Shown one piece after another: positions 62,200 to 64,000 of a DNA stretch of 64,000 bases. The stretch comes from CS1-C013 sp964347265. Lineage in GTDB: Archaea > Aenigmatarchaeota > Aenigmatarchaeia > Aenigmatarchaeales > Aenigmatarchaeaceae. The notes beneath the pieces were generated by a model. It ran no database searches, was not told the DNA's origin, and saw nothing but the letters and a program-made list of their open reading frames with translations. The stretch covers positions 1-64,000 of the forward strand of contig CAYFXV010000003.1 in assembly GCA_964347265.1 (NCBI GenBank), read 5' to 3'. A program made the translations under genes and the position numbers. How positions within the stretch are numbered: position 1 is the stretch's first letter; each line of letters begins with the position of its first letter.

Positions 62200-62445
62200 T
62201 CACAGAGGACTGAAATATCCTTGGTCTCTTCCATATTTTTTCTTAATTTGTCTGTCAAAGTCTTCTTCAAGAGAAGCAGTTACACTACAATAGTCTTTTG
62301 AAGCCTTTGTTTCTTTTATACCAAATGAATTCATAGCACCTATCAATCCTCTATTTCTATGAACTATAGAATGGTCAACCTGAGACCCACCATAATCTGT
62401 TTCAACTGTTGTTTTACCTCTTTCTGATCTAACTCTCATAGTCAT
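62200..62445 (-). CDS. Small protein, first of the five
   Basis: 81 residues, ATG preceded by AGGAGGTGT. MRVRSERGKTTVETDYGGSQ, RNRGLIGAMNSFGIKETKAS, KDYCSVTASLEEDFDRQIKK. Basic at the start with a late helix; one cysteine. It is the first small gene after the TudS-like gene (11 bases). Confidence 0.62.
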   Translation of the reverse strand: MTMRVRSERGKTTVETDYGGSQVDHSIVHRNRGLIGAMNSFGIKETKASKDYCSVTASLEEDFDRQIKKKYGRDQGYFSPL

Positions 62446-62456
62446 TTTAACACCTC

Positions 62457-62930
62457 CTAAGAATTTTTTAAAAGAAGATCAAGCTTTTCTAAAGTTGAAA
62501 AAACGTTGTTTAAATTGGTTGAAATTATTGGAACTTGGAAATTTCTTTTTTGCATTTCGTTTTCAATTCCTTTTATTAAGATTCCTCTTCCAGGAATGTT
62601 CTTCCTACCATTGTTAATTCTATAAACACCACATATTGGAGAAAATTCTACTCCAAGAATTCCTAGAACTTTAAAATTCGCATCTAAATATTTCTTAATT
62701 GTATTTACAATAAAAGAAGAAGTTTTTTTACAATAATTCTTACAAATTTTAGCATTATTTTCATTTCTTATAAACCTTCCATTACATTCTATTTTTGGAC
62801 AGGGTAATTGAACTATTCCTACGCCAGATTCAGTAAACAACCCTACTAATTCTTTTATTTTAGAGAATTTTTCTTTTCTTATACTCTGATTTAATATACA
62901 ATGTGAGACAAAAATTATTTTTTCACTCAT
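62457..62930 (-). CDS. TudS/DUF523-related putative desulfidase, paralogue of 49902 gene
   Basis: 157 residues. KIIFVSHCILNQSIRKEKF, VGIVQLPCPKIECNG and ILGVEFSPICGVYRI hold the three cysteines, and GRKNIPGRGILIKGIE the shared end block; it is clearly paralogous to 49902-50408. It heads the operon with five small proteins; TATA-like sequence lies upstream (CATATTTATTTCC). Could act on a sulfur compound connected to the small proteins; inference only. Confidence 0.72.
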   Translation of the reverse strand: MSEKIIFVSHCILNQSIRKEKFSKIKELVGLFTESGVGIVQLPCPKIECNGRFIRNENNAKICKNYCKKTSSFIVNTIKKYLDANFKVLGILGVEFSPICGVYRINNGRKNIPGRGILIKGIENEMQKRNFQVPIISTNLNNVFSTLEKLDLLLKNS

Positions 62931-63003
62931 AAATCAAATATGGAAATAAATATGGCATATAGAATTCTGACTACTAGGGGTTGTAAAAAATAATTAAAAG
63001 AAA

Positions 63004-63621
63004 CTAAAAGAAGCTACCTGAGAGTGGCCCACCAACAAAAGCTCCTATTAGAAACATGAATGCAAGACCTACTAATATAACTATGAGCACTGTTACAATA
63101 CCAACTGGTACTAACCATGTAAGAACTGCTCTTCCTGTTGTATAATTATGGGCTTCCTTTAATGCCATTGTTAAAAGATACAAACCATAAGCCATAACTA
63201 TAAGTGCTAAGAATATACCTGCAAGGGGAATCAAAAATAATATTGATGTTATAATACTCAATGGTGCATAGTAAATAGCATAAAGGTAAGATTGGGTTGT
63301 ATAACTTCCTTTTCCACCGAACAACATAGCAAATATGTATAGTACACCTGATACTATTAACCAGTATAAAACAGCCATTATTGGTGCAAATATTAAAGTT
63401 GCTAAAAATACTATAGGACCTGTAAAAGCTGAAGCAATAGGAGAGAATTGACCTGCTAATACTGAACCAAAGACCATATCAATTAAACCTGTTATGAATC
63501 CTGTTATAAGACCTGCCACAGCCATGTGTAGAGCGCCTTCACCAAGATTTGCATTTTTCTTTTCTTTTTTAAATGTTTCTAAAGGCTTTGTTAAGCTGCC
63601 TATCCACAAATTAAAATTCAA
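63004..63621 (-). CDS. Yip1-domain-like membrane protein
   Basis: 205 residues, TTG start with GGTGAT four bases upstream. Five to six hydrophobic helices (about 30-56, 65-90, 95-113, 125-150, 170-200), with GSYTTQSYLYAIYYAPLSII the loop between the second and third hydrophobic pairs, as in Yip1/DUF1282 proteins. Role unknown. Confidence 0.7.
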   Translation of the reverse strand: MNFNLWIGSLTKPLETFKKEKKNANLGEGALHMAVAGLITGFITGLIDMVFGSVLAGQFSPIASAFTGPIVFLATLIFAPIMAVLYWLIVSGVLYIFAMLFGGKGSYTTQSYLYAIYYAPLSIITSILFLIPLAGIFLALIVMAYGLYLLTMALKEAHNYTTGRAVLTWLVPVGIVTVLIVILVGLAFMFLIGAFVGGPLSGSFF

Positions 63622-63665
63622 ATAATCACCCTATTCTATTAAATATAGTAATCCTCTTATAAAAC

Positions 63666-64000
63666 TTACTTTTTATGTCTTTTTTCCAGATATACAGAAG
63701 TGTAAGAAAGAAGAAGCAAAGGCGTTGTTACAAAAGCTTCTAAAACTGAGCCAATGAATGAAAAAACAGTAGTTAGTCCTGAATTTATTAGAATGAAAAT
63801 TATCATTAAACCCAAAATTGTCAAATAGCTTTTCTTTGAAACTTCAAAACTCTTACCAATAGAATCAATTGCTTTTAGATTGTCAATTACTATTGCCTGA
63901 TTAATAAAAACAAAGAAAATACTAATTAAAACTAAAAGTATTGAACCCAGGGCCACTATTAAAAAAATAGTAATTAACGGAACCAAAGAAGATCCTCCAG
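63666..64000 (-). CDS. Membrane protein C-terminal part, cut by window edge
   Basis: The frame is open to the right edge (GGSSLVPLITI and onward). Four hydrophobic segments and a small C-terminal basic tail LEKRHKK. Resembles the C-terminal half of archaeal DUF4013-type membrane proteins, but the family is not certain. Confidence 0.6.
   Translation of the reverse strand, partial: GGSSLVPLITIFLIVALGSILLVLISIFFVFINQAIVIDNLKAIDSIGKSFEVSKKSYLTILGLMIIFILINSGLTTVFSFIGSVLEAFVTTPLLLLSYTSVYLEKRHKK

Overview
The window is AT-rich archaeal DNA with densely packed genes on both strands. Archaeal markers are eS19, eL39, eS6 and eS26, PDCD5, aIF2-gamma, aIF5B, Rpo4, archaease plus RtcB, Trm1, isopentenyl phosphate kinase, class III (archaeal) prepilins and five intron-containing tRNAs. 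Short proteins, Kazal and PGF-pre-PGF surface proteins and the overall style suggest a DPANN lineage (Woesearchaeota/Pacearchaeota-like); that placement is inference. Ribosome binding sites are mostly GGTGAT or GGAGG types, and GTG and TTG starts are common.

Layout. 1-6.1 kb: an alpha/beta hydrolase (cut by the window edge), a methyltransferase, an Lrp regulator, a mini TFB-like zinc ribbon, the eL39-PDCD5-eS19-RNase P4 operon headed by an inserted B12-radical SAM gene, and purA. 6.1-10.5 kb: CYTH protein, tRNA-Gly, adenosine-specific kinase, tRNA-Trp, then two methyltransferases and a glycosyltransferase. 10.5-20.2 kb: an accessory region with two large surface proteins, a DUF523-DUF1722 protein next to a pyrimidine-dimer glycosylase, and a Kazal protein. 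It is divided by copies of an 11-12 bp sequence that is the 3' end of the tRNA-Thr gene at 20.1 kb. 20.2-22 kb: glycosyltransferase, tRNAs Met, Lys, Asp and Tyr, and 5S rRNA. 22-30 kb: a glycosidase, membrane proteins and the translation factors aIF2-gamma, eS6 and aIF5B.

30-41 kb is an isoprenoid (archaeal lipid) region: HMG-CoA synthase, IPP isomerase type 2, a probable phosphomevalonate kinase, diphosphomevalonate decarboxylase, mevalonate kinase, isopentenyl phosphate kinase and a GGPP synthase. Two perfect 7-5-7 palindromes sit at its internal promoters, and a TrmB-type regulator is adjacent. 41-52 kb: RNA metabolism and translation (Trm1, DUF655, Rpo4, eS26, RtcB with archaease, ArgRS) plus a second TrmB regulator. 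52-61.4 kb: a nine-gene type IV pilus operon (five pilin-like or membrane-anchored proteins, a coiled-coil protein, the secretion ATPase, two TadC/GspF-type membrane proteins, the major pilin), although the first and last members are pilins with the same signal peptide. 61.4-63 kb: a translationally coupled operon of a TudS/DUF523-like protein followed by five very small unknown proteins, two of them clear paralogues. The window ends in two membrane protein genes, the last one cut.

The most interesting items are the five-small-protein operon, the palindromic operators in the mevalonate genes, homologous 34-nt introns in tRNA-Trp and tRNA-Met, an apparent AUA start codon on the DUF523-DUF1722 gene, the tRNA-Thr-derived repeats flanking the surface-protein genes, and the 70-bp duplication around the inserted radical SAM gene. 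No CRISPR array, transposase, integrase, or 16S/23S rRNA was seen. No gap exceeds 300 bases once the small genes are counted.
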